Shown here: one piece after another, positions 17,851 to 26,510 of the stretch | Layout of the letters: each line of letters opens with the position of its first letter | Numbering within the stretch: the stretch's first letter is position 1 | Notes under the pieces: model-generated | Seen by the model: only the letters and a program-made list of their open reading frames with translations | Told to the model about the DNA's origin: nothing | The model's database searches: none | Position numbers and translations under genes: made by a program | NCBI RefSeq assembly: GCF_000519305.1 | Contig: NZ_KI912610.1 | Coordinates: 1,324,846 to 1,388,845, forward strand | DNA length: 64,000 nucleotides | Origin: Mesorhizobium ciceri WSM4083 | GTDB taxonomy: Bacteria > Pseudomonadota > Alphaproteobacteria > Rhizobiales > Rhizobiaceae | Direction of reading: 5' to 3'

Positions 17851-18909
17851 TCAATAACAGCGATCTGCCACCGCAAGTGCTTCGGCGCGGTGAGCTTGGT
17901 CCAGCGCGCCAATCCGCCGGACCGATGCATAGAACCTGACATAGTCACCCGAACACAAGTCGAACAGCCGGAGAAACGCGGCCACCCGGTCGCTGTAGAC
18001 GGAGGTCGCGGCGAGCTTTGCATTGTTGATCGGGGACGCGAACCAGGCATCGTATCCCCGGTATCGGCCCCAGCGCCTGTCGCGCATGTGTCGGTAGCGC
18101 ATCCGCAGCCGTTCAATCGCGGCCGTCTTCGCGGCCAGTTTTTGCTCCGAGGTGCCGGCGCTGGAATAGACTTGCGCCAACTCGTCCCGGGTCCGCGACA
18201 CCAGCGCAAGAAATTCAGCTTTTCGCTTCCGGGCGGCTTCGTAACGGCGCAATGCGGCGGTATCGCCAGTCGCGCGCAGCCATTTTTTTACGCCGGTCGT
18301 TTCGACGGCGACAGCGAATGCCTCGTTGAATGCGGAATCGTCGTGCACGTAGACGCGCTGGTGGGCCAGTTCATGGAACACCAGCGCTGCGAGATAGGTT
18401 TCATCCTGGCCGAACATCGTGCTGAGCAGCGGGTCGCTTGACCAGCCAAGCGTGGAATATGCGGTGATGCCCGTCACATAGACGTCCATGCCCTGCCCTT
18501 GAAGTTCGGCAGCGGTTTCAGTCGCGGACTTCCTGGAGAAATACCCGCGGTAGGGCACGCAGCCGAAAACGGGAAAACACCATGTCCGCGGCGTCAGCGA
18601 AAATGCCGGCGCGGCGAAGACGGCCCATGTCACTGAGTCCCGACCGATATCGACATAGCTGCGATAGCTGTTGTTGTCGGGCAGCGCCAGTTCATCCGTT
18701 GCAAACTGTCTTATGGCGCTCGCCGATGCCATTCGGGCGCGCAATGCCTTCGGCGTCGAAGGATCCTCGATCAGTTTTCCGACATCCTGGCGCGCCGTCA
18801 TGATCCGCAGATGACCCTGCACGGACTGCGCGTAATAGGAAACACTGGTGCAACCGGTCACGCCGGACAGCACGGTCATAACCACAACCAATCGAAAGAA
18901 TGCGCGCAT
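17851..18909 (-). CDS. Putative lipoprotein aminopeptidase (COG4324-type)
   Basis: A 352-residue predicted zinc peptidase. With the ATG at 18909 the protein opens with a lipoprotein signal (MRAFFRLVVVMTVLSGVTGC, lipid-attachment Cys20). The metal site HELAHQRVYVHDDSAFNEAFA gives HExxH and a downstream Glu, the gluzincin pattern. The remaining sequence (YYAQSVQGHLRIM, GYFSRKSATETAAELQGQGMDVYVTGITAYSTLGWSSDPLLSTM in pieces) matches what is known as the predicted aminopeptidase group. It would act at the outer or inner membrane facing the periplasm. Substrate unknown. A methyltransferase gene lies upstream in the opposite sense of relation but on the same strand. Confidence 0.87.
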   Translation of the reverse strand: MRAFFRLVVVMTVLSGVTGCTSVSYYAQSVQGHLRIMTARQDVGKLIEDPSTPKALRARMASASAIRQFATDELALPDNNSYRSYVDIGRDSVTWAVFAAPAFSLTPRTWCFPVFGCVPYRGYFSRKSATETAAELQGQGMDVYVTGITAYSTLGWSSDPLLSTMFGQDETYLAALVFHELAHQRVYVHDDSAFNEAFAVAVETTGVKKWLRATGDTAALRRYEAARKRKAEFLALVSRTRDELAQVYSSAGTSEQKLAAKTAAIERLRMRYRHMRDRRWGRYRGYDAWFASPINNAKLAATSVYSDRVAAFLRLFDLCSGDYVRFYASVRRIGALDQAHRAEALAVADRCY

Positions 18910-18995
18910 CACGATTTGCCCACAGCAGTGCTCACCCGTTCCGACAGCGCGATTGCCCCAGGCCTCTCCAGCAGTCGCACTCATTCGATCGAGGT

Positions 18996-19643
18996 CTATA
19001 GTTTTCTGAAGAATCCGGACAGAATATTCGGACCCGCTTCACCGGGCCGCAGTCTAATCCCATCCTCGAAGCAGTTCAGCGTCACGCATTCGAAGCCGCT
19101 GTGTGCGAGGAATGCCACCAGCGAGTCACGGTCGAAGTGGTGGAGGTGCTCGTCGGGAAGACGCATACGCCATGTCCGGAACCAGGCGTCGCCGTCTGCG
19201 CCGAGTTCGCGCCAGCGGCAATAGGGGACGGCGACGGCAAGGTAGCGTGTCTTAAGCCGGGTGAGGAAACCCAGATCCGGGATATGCTCAAGCACGTCGA
19301 ACATGGCGACGAGATCCCACGAGCTGGAGAGCGCCTCATCCCAATCGACGAAGCGCACGCCCTTGGGCAGCGGAAACCTGGTTATGTCGCAGCCGGCGCA
19401 GTCGGCGACCCCGGTTATTTTCGCGGCTTCGATGAATGTGCCGGTGCCATATCCGATCTCCAGCACGGAACGAGGAATCTCGCCGGTGATTCCCAGCACC
19501 CAGCCGAGTCGCTGATATCCGAGCTTGATGGTCCGGTCACTCAGGTCCTCGTAATAGGAAATGTACTGCTTGTCATACTTGATCGGTTTGGAGTCGACCT
19601 GGTGGATCACGCCAAACCCGTCCACCGTGTAGTTGTCCAACAT
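18996..19643 (-). CDS. Class I SAM-dependent methyltransferase
   Basis: A 215-residue protein with SAM motif I SVLEIGYGTGTFIEAA and a post-I acidic turn near CAGCDITRFPL; LVAMFDVLEHIPDLGFL is the DxLEH motif common in methyltransferases of small-molecule, sugar and capsule pathways. The C-terminal HFDRDSLVAFLAHSGFECV is also typical. The N terminus (YTVDGFGVIHQVDSKPIKYD) suggests a nucleotide-sugar or surface-polysaccharide context, but no glycosyltransferase is nearby. It lies 86 bases before the aminopeptidase start on the same strand. Substrate unknown. Confidence 0.8.
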   Translation of the reverse strand: MLDNYTVDGFGVIHQVDSKPIKYDKQYISYYEDLSDRTIKLGYQRLGWVLGITGEIPRSVLEIGYGTGTFIEAAKITGVADCAGCDITRFPLPKGVRFVDWDEALSSSWDLVAMFDVLEHIPDLGFLTRLKTRYLAVAVPYCRWRELGADGDAWFRTWRMRLPDEHLHHFDRDSLVAFLAHSGFECVTLNCFEDGIRLRPGEAGPNILSGFFRKL

Positions 19644-19740
19644 TAGCGTGCGGCCTCCGGATTCCGAGCTCCTTAAATGGCACAGCTAAACGCAGCCGGG
19701 CAATCGAGCGGTCAGCTATTCAGCCGCTAGCTTGAACTGA

Positions 19741-20733
19741 TCAGTCCTTTCCGGCCCGCTTGAAAAACCGCGCGTAAAATTCACCGACGATGCCGCGCCG
19801 GAAGACGAGCACGCACACCATGAAGATCAGACCGGTGGCGATGGTCACCGGAAAGCCGGAGGTGGCAAGCGTGTTTTCCAGGCCGATGACCAGGCTTGCG
19901 CCGATGATCGGCCCGACCATGGTGCCGATGCCGCCCAGAAGCGTCATCAGGATCACCTCGCCCGACATCTGCCAGGTGACGTCGGTGAGCGTGGCGAACT
20001 GGAAAACGATCGCCTTGAGCGATCCGGCCAGCCCGGCCAGCGCCGCCGACATGACGAAAGCGCCCAGCTTATAGTTGGCGACGGAATAGCCCAGCGAAAT
20101 GGCGCGGTTCTCGTTCTCGCGGATCGAGCGCAGGATCATGCCGAACGGCGAATTGACGATGCGCCAGATGGCGAAGACGCCGATCAGGAACACCGCCAGC
20201 ACGAAGTAATACATGTTCAGCGAGACGTTCAGGTCGAGGACGCCGAGCAGCATGCCGCGCGGCACGCCCTGAATGCCGTCCTCGCCTTGCGTGAAGGGCG
20301 ACTGCACGCAGAAGAAGAAGAACATCTGCGACAGCGCCAACGTGATCATGGCGAAATAGATGCCTTGCCGGCGAATGGCGAAAAAACCCATGACAAGGCC
20401 GAGCAAGGCCGCACCCGCCATGCCGAGTAGAATGCCGGCTTCCGGCGGCCAGCCCCAGACCTTGACGGCATGCGCGGTGAAGTAGGCGGCGCCGCCGAAA
20501 AAGGTGGCGTGGCCGAACGACAGCAGCCCGGTGTAGCCAAGCAGGAGATTGAACGCACAGGCAAACAGCGCGAAGCACAGCATCTTCATCAGGAAGATCG
20601 GATAGACCAGGAAAGGCGCCACCAGCAGCGCCAGGATGCCGAGTCCGACCAGCGTCCATTCGAGCCGTGCCGAGGTTTTGGCCGATGTCTCGCGAAGCGT
20701 CAGTTCTGGCATGTCAGATGTCCCTTCCGACAT
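19741..20733 (-). CDS. livM: Branched-chain amino-acid ABC transporter permease LivM
   Basis: A 330-residue inner-membrane permease with about 8-10 helices. It shows the LivM signatures FALFACAFNLLLGYTGLLSFGHATFFG near residue 55 and GGIGTMVGPIIGASLVI in the C-terminal half. It is the last gene of the livKGFHM operon. Two starts are possible, ATG 20733 and ATG 20712. Each has its own GGAAGGGA at the same spacing, because a 21-bp tandem duplication copied this region; 20712 (MPELTLRET) is probably the ancestral start. Confidence 0.94.
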   Translation of the reverse strand: MSEGTSDMPELTLRETSAKTSARLEWTLVGLGILALLVAPFLVYPIFLMKMLCFALFACAFNLLLGYTGLLSFGHATFFGGAAYFTAHAVKVWGWPPEAGILLGMAGAALLGLVMGFFAIRRQGIYFAMITLALSQMFFFFCVQSPFTQGEDGIQGVPRGMLLGVLDLNVSLNMYYFVLAVFLIGVFAIWRIVNSPFGMILRSIRENENRAISLGYSVANYKLGAFVMSAALAGLAGSLKAIVFQFATLTDVTWQMSGEVILMTLLGGIGTMVGPIIGASLVIGLENTLATSGFPVTIATGLIFMVCVLVFRRGIVGEFYARFFKRAGKD

Positions 20734-20751
20734 GTCAGGCGTCCCTTCCGA
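20710..20751. repeat. 21-bp tandem duplication across the livH-livM junction
   Basis: Two 21-bp units (20710-20730 and 20731-20751) agree at 19 positions. Each carries, on the minus strand, a GGAAGGGA ribosome binding site, a TGA and an ATG in the same spacing. The first unit supplies the livH stop, the second an additional livM start seven codons upstream of the older one. Confidence 0.9.
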
Positions 20752-21622
20752 ACAGACCGGCCGGCCGGACCAGAAGCACGATGGCCATGATGACGAAGAC
20801 CACGAGGTTGGAGGCCTCGGGGTAGAAGACCTTGGTCAGGCCTTCGGCAAGGCCGAGCATGTAGCCGGTGACGATCGCGCCGAGGATCGATCCCATGCCG
20901 CCGACCACGACGACGGCGAAGACGACGATGATGAGATCCGACCCCATAAGCGGGCTCACCTGATAGATCGGCGCCGCCAGAATTCCGGCAAGCCCGGCCA
21001 GCGCGGAGCCCAGACCGTAGGTCAGGGTCAGCAGCAACGGCACGTTGACGCCGAAAGCCTGGACGAGGCGGGGATTCTCGGTTGCCGCGCGCAGGTAGGA
21101 ACCGAGCCTGGTCTTCTCGATCAGCGCCCAGATTCCGAAGCAGACGATCAGCGAGGCGACGACGACCCAGCCGCGATAGTTGGGCAGGAACATGAAGCCG
21201 AGATTGGTGCCTCCCGAAAGCAGCGGCGGCACGGCGTAGGGGTTTCCCGAGACGCCGTAATAGTAGCGGAAGATGCCTTCGAGCACGAGCGCGAGGCCGA
21301 AGGTGAAGAGCAGGCCGTAGAGCGGATCGAGATCGTACAGTCTCGACAGCGCCAGGCGCTCGACCACGATGCCGAACACACCGACGATCAGCGGCGCAAG
21401 GATCAAGGCGGGCCAGTAGCCGATGCCGAGATAGGTGAGAAGCAGATAACCGACGAAGGCACCAAGCATATACTGGGCGCCATGGGCGAAATTGATGACG
21501 CGCAGCAAGCCGAATATGACGGCTAGCCCGAGGCTCAGCATGGCGTAGAAAGAGCCGTTGATCAGGCCGACCAGCAACTGGCCGAGGAATGCCTGCACGG
21601 GGATGCCGAAGATCATCGTCAT
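20735..21622 (-). CDS. livH: Branched-chain amino-acid ABC transporter permease LivH
   Basis: A 295-residue inner-membrane permease with LivH signatures: GLINGSFYAMLSLGLAVIFGLLRVINFAHGAQYMLGAF near the N terminus and GGMGSILGAIVTGYMLGLAEGL near the C terminus. The EAA-like coupling loop is around NPRLVQAFGVNVPLLL. ATG 21622 lies seven bases after the livF stop; an in-frame GTG at 21637 would overlap livF. It forms the channel with LivM. Confidence 0.95.
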   Translation of the reverse strand: MTMIFGIPVQAFLGQLLVGLINGSFYAMLSLGLAVIFGLLRVINFAHGAQYMLGAFVGYLLLTYLGIGYWPALILAPLIVGVFGIVVERLALSRLYDLDPLYGLLFTFGLALVLEGIFRYYYGVSGNPYAVPPLLSGGTNLGFMFLPNYRGWVVVASLIVCFGIWALIEKTRLGSYLRAATENPRLVQAFGVNVPLLLTLTYGLGSALAGLAGILAAPIYQVSPLMGSDLIIVVFAVVVVGGMGSILGAIVTGYMLGLAEGLTKVFYPEASNLVVFVIMAIVLLVRPAGLFGRDA

Positions 21623-21629
21623 GGCGCCA

Positions 21630-22340
21630 TCATACACCCAGGACTTCGTGGAGCTGCGTCATGCGGTCCGGCAGTTCGCCGACCGGAAACCCCGCCACCA
21701 CCTTGCCGTGCTCCATCAGATAGAAACGGTCGGCGACACGGCTGGCGAAGCGAAAGTTTTGCTCGACCAGCAGGATCGTCATGCCGCGCTTTTTCAACGT
21801 CGCCAGCAACGCGCCGATGCGCTGCACGATGACGGGAGCGAGACCCTCCGTCGGCTCATCGAGAAGCAGCATTTTGACGCCTGTTCGCAGCATGCGTGCG
21901 ATCGCCAGCATCTGCTGTTCGCCGCCCGACAGCCTCGTGCCGGGACTGTTGCGCCGCTCCTTCAGATTGGGGAACAGATCGAATATCTCCTCGACGCTCA
22001 TGCCGCCCTCGGCAACGACCGGCGGCAGCACCAGGTTCTCGTCGACGGTCAGCGTCGCGAAGATGCCGCGCTCCTCCGGCACGAAGCCGATGCCTTGATG
22101 GGCGGTGCGGTGCAGCGGCAGCCGCATCAGATCCTTGCCGTCGAAGGCGATCCGGCCGGTCCGCTTGCGGATCAGCCCCATGATGGCGCGCAGCGTCGTC
22201 GTCTTGCCGACGCCGTTGCGGCCGAGCAGCGTGACCGTCTCGCCGGCAAACACCTCCAGATCGACGCCGTGCAGCGCATGGCCCTCGCCATACCAGGCGT
22301 TGAGGCCGCTGACGGCAAGCAGAGGTGCGGCACTAGTCAT
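21630..22340 (-). CDS. livF: Branched-chain amino-acid ABC transporter ATPase LivF
   Basis: A 236-residue ATPase with Walker A GRNGVGKTTTLR, signature LSGGEQQMLAIARML, Walker B MLLLDEPTEGL and the switch histidine position in LLVEQNFRFA (Gln/Asn in LivF-type). LNAWYGEGHALHGVDLEV is the usual LivF N terminus. It overlaps the end of livG by eight bases, which indicates coupled translation. Confidence 0.95.
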   Translation of the reverse strand: MTSAAPLLAVSGLNAWYGEGHALHGVDLEVFAGETVTLLGRNGVGKTTTLRAIMGLIRKRTGRIAFDGKDLMRLPLHRTAHQGIGFVPEERGIFATLTVDENLVLPPVVAEGGMSVEEIFDLFPNLKERRNSPGTRLSGGEQQMLAIARMLRTGVKMLLLDEPTEGLAPVIVQRIGALLATLKKRGMTILLVEQNFRFASRVADRFYLMEHGKVVAGFPVGELPDRMTQLHEVLGV

Positions 22341-23112
22341 CGGCGGTGCCCATATAGGCGATCTTGACGCGCTCGTCGCGGCTGACGGTGGCGTAGTCGC
22401 CGGCGGCCAGCACCTCGCCGCGCTGCATGACTGTTATCCAGTCGCAAAGGTCGGCCACGACAGTCAGATTGTGCTCGACCATCAGCACGGCGCGATCCCT
22501 GGCCACCGAACGGATAAGGTCGGAAACCGTGGCCACGTCCTCATGCCCCATGCCGGCCATCGGCTCGTCCAGCAGCAGCACTTTCGGATCGAGCGCCAGG
22601 GTCGTGGCGATCTCGAGCACACGTTTCCTGCCATAGGAAAGGTCGCCGGCGAGCCTGTTCCTGGCGTCGTCGAGACCGACCGAGCGCAGCAATTCCTCGG
22701 CGCGCGGCGTCAGCCGGTCGAGCGCCGCCAGGGAACGCCAGAATTGGACGGCAAGACCACCCGGCCGCTGCAGGGCGACGCGCACATTGTCGAGCACGCT
22801 GAGGTGCGGAAAAATCGCCGATATCTGGAACGAGCGCACCAGGCCCATCCGCGCGACCTTGGCCGGTGACGTGCGGGTGATGTCGTGGCCAAGCAGCTCG
22901 ATCCTGCCGCTGGTCGGCGCCAGGAACTTGGTGAGCAGGTTGAAGACGGTCGTCTTGCCGGCGCCGTTGGGTCCGATCAGGGCGTGGATGTTGCCATGGC
23001 GGACATCGAGATCGACGTTTTTGACGGCGACAAAGCCGGCAAAGTCACGCCGCAACCCGCGGGCGGAAAGCACCACAAGCGGCTCGTTCGCGCTCAGGTC
23101 AGTCGGCGCCAT
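22333..23112 (-). CDS. livG: Branched-chain amino-acid ABC transporter ATPase LivG
   Basis: A 259-residue ATPase with Walker A GPNGAGKTTVFN, the LivG-type signature LSYGRKRVLEIATTLALDPKVLLLDEP, and MVEHNLTVVADLCD after Walker B. NLLTKFLAPTSGRIELLGHDIT is typical of LivG. The gene begins 12 bases after the binding-protein stop. With LivF it forms the heterodimeric motor of the transporter. Confidence 0.95.
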   Translation of the reverse strand: MAPTDLSANEPLVVLSARGLRRDFAGFVAVKNVDLDVRHGNIHALIGPNGAGKTTVFNLLTKFLAPTSGRIELLGHDITRTSPAKVARMGLVRSFQISAIFPHLSVLDNVRVALQRPGGLAVQFWRSLAALDRLTPRAEELLRSVGLDDARNRLAGDLSYGRKRVLEIATTLALDPKVLLLDEPMAGMGHEDVATVSDLIRSVARDRAVLMVEHNLTVVADLCDWITVMQRGEVLAAGDYATVSRDERVKIAYMGTADD

Positions 23113-23124
23113 CGGCCGCGCCGA

Positions 23125-24333
23125 TCACTGACCGGCCGTCGGACAGCCGCTTTCCTTTTCGCTCAGGAAGGCCTCGTTGCCGGGAATGGTGGCGAGATAT
23201 TTGTAGTAGTCCCACTCCTTGGTGCTCTCGGCTGGCGACTTGACCTGATAGAGGTACATGTCGTGGACCATGTTGCCGTCCGCCTGCACTTTGCCGTTGG
23301 TTATCGCGGCGTCGTCCACGGGCATCGAATGCAGTTGCTTGGCGACCGCTTCGGTCTCGTCCGTGCCGGCCTTGTCGATCGCTTTCAGGTACTGCGTCAC
23401 CGCCGAATAGGTCGAGGCCTGGATCATGTTCGGCATGCGGTTGGTGCGCTTGAAAAAGCGCTGCCCGAATTCGCGGCTCTTGTCGTCGCGATCCCAATAA
23501 TAGCCTTCGGTCAGCACAACGCCCTGCGCCGCTTGAAGGCCAAGCCCATGCACCTCGGCCAGCGTGAACAGGAGTGCGGCAAGACGCTGACCGCCCTGCA
23601 CGATGCCGAATTCAGCCGCCTGCTTGATCGAGTTGGAGGTATCGAGGCCGGCATTGGCCAGGCCGATGACCTTGGCGCCCGACGATTGCGCCTGCAGCAG
23701 GAAGGACGAATAATCGGTCGATCCCAGGGGATAACGCACCTCGCCCAGCACCTTGCCGCCATGGCTCTCGACGAACTTGGTGGTCTGATCCTTCAGCGAA
23801 TAGCCGAATGCATAGTCGACGGTGACGAAGAACCAGCTGTCGCCGCCCTGCTGCACGAGAGAGCCGCCGGTCCCAACCGCTTGCGAATGTGTGTCATAGG
23901 CCCAGTGGAAGCCATAGGGCGAGCATTGTTTGCCGGTCAGCTCCGTGGTTGCCGCGCCGGTGACGATGTCGATCTTCTTCTTTTCCTTGGAGATCCCCTG
24001 GACGGCGAGCGCCACCGAAGAGGTGGTCAGTTCCATGATGGCATCGACCTGTTCGGTGTCGTACCACTGCCGCGCGATGTTGGAGGCGATATCGGGCTTG
24101 TTCTGGTGATCGGCGCTGATGATTTCTATCGGCGCTCCCTGCACCTTGCCGCCGAAATCCTCGACCGCCATCTTGGCCGCCTCGACCGACCACTTGCCGC
24201 CGAAATCGGCGTAGACGCCCGATTGGTCGTTGAGAATGCCTATCTTGACCTTGCCGTCGGAAATTTCGGCGGCCGAGGCGGGGATCGCGGATGCGGCGAG
24301 AAGTGCCGCGGAAACGAAAAGGCTTACCTTCAT
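23125..24333 (-). CDS. Branched-chain amino-acid ABC transporter binding protein (LivK-like)
   Basis: A 402-residue periplasmic receptor, first gene of the liv operon. ATG 24333 has GGAGGAAG upstream and opens a signal peptide ending ASA (about residue 21). The mature N terminus VKIGILNDQSGVYADFGGKWSVEAAKMAVEDFGGKVQG is the type I periplasmic-binding fold. It belongs to the longer 'SBP for urea/amide/branched-chain' group, so the ligand might be an aromatic or amide compound rather than leucine. The 205 bases upstream contain the promoter but nothing else recognisable. Confidence 0.93.
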   Translation of the reverse strand: MKVSLFVSAALLAASAIPASAAEISDGKVKIGILNDQSGVYADFGGKWSVEAAKMAVEDFGGKVQGAPIEIISADHQNKPDIASNIARQWYDTEQVDAIMELTTSSVALAVQGISKEKKKIDIVTGAATTELTGKQCSPYGFHWAYDTHSQAVGTGGSLVQQGGDSWFFVTVDYAFGYSLKDQTTKFVESHGGKVLGEVRYPLGSTDYSSFLLQAQSSGAKVIGLANAGLDTSNSIKQAAEFGIVQGGQRLAALLFTLAEVHGLGLQAAQGVVLTEGYYWDRDDKSREFGQRFFKRTNRMPNMIQASTYSAVTQYLKAIDKAGTDETEAVAKQLHSMPVDDAAITNGKVQADGNMVHDMYLYQVKSPAESTKEWDYYKYLATIPGNEAFLSEKESGCPTAGQ

Positions 24334-24538
24334 GGTTGACTTCCTCCCATAGCGATGAATCCGACCGACCCTCCTACGATCGATCATCGCAATGGTATTG
24401 AACATGAGGAAGATAGGGACAGAGGGCAAGAGGCCGTAAGGGATTTCGTGCTCGAAGCGATACGGTTTGGCGGCGGAACGCGAGCCTTGAGCGCGAGATA
24501 GAGACACAAACACGTGAACCGCCGGCGGCAGTGCCGGC

Positions 24539-26302
24539 TCAGCCCTCGGCGGCGACGAGGTGGCCGTTGCCGACATCCCTCAGCGCCAGTTTCAACGGCG
24601 CCTCGCCGATCCTGCGGGTGGCGCTCGGGATCTCCTGGTCGAGGCGGGCGAAGCGGCTTCGTCGCTTGGCTGGATCGGGCATCGGAACTGCTTCGATGAG
24701 GCGTCTGGTGTAGGGGTGGCGCGGGTTGGAAAAGACCTGGTCGCGCGTGCCCATCTCGACGATCTGGCCGAGATACATGACGGCGACGCGGTCGGAGATG
24801 TTCTCGACCACAGCCATGTCATGCGAGATGAAGAGATAGGCGACGCCGAATTCGCGCTGCAATTCCTTCAACAGATCGAGCACGCGCGCCTGCACCGAGA
24901 CGTCGAGCGCCGAGACGCTTTCGTCGGCGATGATCAGCTTCGGCCGCAGCGCAAGAGCGCGTGCAATACAGACGCGCTGGCGCTGGCCGCCGGAGAATTC
25001 ATGCGGATAGAGCTCCATCTGATCGGCCGACAGGCCGACGCGCTCGAACAGCACGGCCACACGGTCGCTGCGCTCTTGCTTCGAGGCGATGCCATGGATC
25101 AGCAGCGGCTCGGCGACGAGTTCGCCGACGCGCATGCGTGGGTCCAACGAGGCATAGGGATCCTGGAAAATCATCTGCACGTCGCGGCGCACCGCCTTGC
25201 GCTCGTCGCGGCCGAGGCCGGACAGATTACGTCCGCCAATGGCGATGTCGCCGCTGTACGGGACCAGCCCGGCCAATGCCTTGGCGGTGGTCGACTTGCC
25301 GCAACCGGACTCGCCGACCAGCGCCAGCGTCTCGTTGGGCGCGATCGAAAAGCTGACGCCTTCGACGGCGTGAACGCGGCGGGTGACCCGGCCGAAGAAA
25401 CCACCATGCAGGTCGAAGCGGACATGCAGGTCCTTGACCTCCGCGACATTGGCCGGCGCCACCGCCTCGGCATCCCTGGATTTCTGGCGGCCGACACCGC
25501 TGCCGATGCGCGGCACGGCGGCCAGCAGTTCGCGCGTGTAGTCGGCTTGCGGCCTGGCAAAAATGTCAGCGGTTCTTCCCTCTTCGATCATGCGGCCATG
25601 CCGCATGATGATGACGCGGTCGGCCATTTCGGCGACCACGCCCATGTCGTGGGTGATCAGGATGACGCTGGTGCCATGCTGTCGCTGCAGGTCGCGCAGC
25701 AGCTCCAGCACCTCGCCTTGCACGGTGACGTCGAGTGCCGTCGTCGGCTCGTCGGCGATCAGCACGTCCGGCTCGAGCGCCAGCGCCATGGCGATCATCA
25801 CCCGCTGGCGCATGCCGCCGGACAGTTCGTGCGGAAACTGCTTCAGCCGGCTTTCGGCTTCCGAAATGCGCACCGCCTTCAGTGCCTCGATGGCGCGTTG
25901 GCGGGCTTCGCCCTGCGACAGGCTGGTATGCGCTTCGATGGATTCGGTCAGTTGCCGGCCGATCGACAGCACCGGGTTGAGCGAGGTCATCGGCTCCTGG
26001 AAGATCATGGCTATGCGGTTGCCGCGAATGCGGCGCATCCGGCGCTCGTCGAGCGTTGTGAGCTCGGTATCGCCGAGACGGATCGAGCCCGACGATATTC
26101 GCGCCGCGGGCTGCGGCAACAATTGCATGATCGCCAGCGCCGTCATCGATTTGCCGGAGCCGGATTCACCGGCGATGCAGAGCGTCTCGCCACGCGCCAA
26201 AGTCAGCGACAGGTCGGAGACGACCTCGCGCTCGCCATCCTCGCCGCGCACGCTGACGCAGAGGTTGGCGATGTCGAGGATGGGTTTGGGAGTTGAGGTC
26301 AT
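24539..26302 (-). CDS. Fused DppD-DppF type ABC ATPase
   Basis: A 587-residue protein with two ATPase domains in one chain. Domain 1 (about 8-265) has Walker A GESGSGKSM, signature LSGGMRQRVMIAMAL and Walker B VLIADEPTTAL. Domain 2 (about 290-560) has GESGCGKSTT, FSGGQRQRVCIARAL and LIIADESVSAL. A C-terminal oligopeptide-transporter extension (RHPYTRRLIEAVPMPDP) closes it. Such fusions (YejF/GsiA type) power Dpp-like importers. It is the last gene of the amide operon, separated from the acetamidase gene by a mini-element. The start ATG 26302 is used; further upstream the frame runs into the element. Confidence 0.93.
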   Translation of the reverse strand: MTSTPKPILDIANLCVSVRGEDGEREVVSDLSLTLARGETLCIAGESGSGKSMTALAIMQLLPQPAARISSGSIRLGDTELTTLDERRMRRIRGNRIAMIFQEPMTSLNPVLSIGRQLTESIEAHTSLSQGEARQRAIEALKAVRISEAESRLKQFPHELSGGMRQRVMIAMALALEPDVLIADEPTTALDVTVQGEVLELLRDLQRQHGTSVILITHDMGVVAEMADRVIIMRHGRMIEEGRTADIFARPQADYTRELLAAVPRIGSGVGRQKSRDAEAVAPANVAEVKDLHVRFDLHGGFFGRVTRRVHAVEGVSFSIAPNETLALVGESGCGKSTTAKALAGLVPYSGDIAIGGRNLSGLGRDERKAVRRDVQMIFQDPYASLDPRMRVGELVAEPLLIHGIASKQERSDRVAVLFERVGLSADQMELYPHEFSGGQRQRVCIARALALRPKLIIADESVSALDVSVQARVLDLLKELQREFGVAYLFISHDMAVVENISDRVAVMYLGQIVEMGTRDQVFSNPRHPYTRRLIEAVPMPDPAKRRSRFARLDQEIPSATRRIGEAPLKLALRDVGNGHLVAAEG

Positions 26303-26339
26303 CGCAAAAGCAGAGTTCTGAGGGGTTTGTTCCGGCACG

Positions 26340-26492
26340 CCCCCCTCTGTCCTGCCGGACATCTCCCCCTCAAGGGGGGAGATTGGATTTCACTCTGGCT
26401 TTCGCCACTCACCAACGTTTCGAGAAAAGCGGAACGGCGAAGCTGCCAATCTCCCCCCTTGAGGGGGAGATGTCCGGCAGGACAGAGGGGGG
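26340..26492. mobile_element. MITE-like palindromic element, copy A
   Basis: Perfect 47-bp terminal inverted repeats (26340-26386 and 26446-26492) enclose a 59-bp centre. Each arm itself contains a short palindrome around CCCCCTCAAGGGGGG. There is no coding capacity. The same arms occur at 40077-40231. It sits between the acetamidase stop and the ATPase start, inside an operon. Read as RNA it would fold into one long hairpin, so it may affect expression of the downstream ATPase. No target-site duplication is evident. Confidence 0.9.
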
Positions 26493-26510
26493 TGCGGCGC
26501 TGACCCAACC

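Noticed and set aside
24512..24538. GCCGGC hairpin after the fused ATPase gene as terminator
   Set aside because: A 6-bp stem exists but there is no T run on the minus strand, so it was not listed as a terminator.
24560..26296. 578-residue plus-strand frame opposite the fused ATPase
   Set aside because: Shadow frame without domain content; both ATPase domains are intact on the minus strand.
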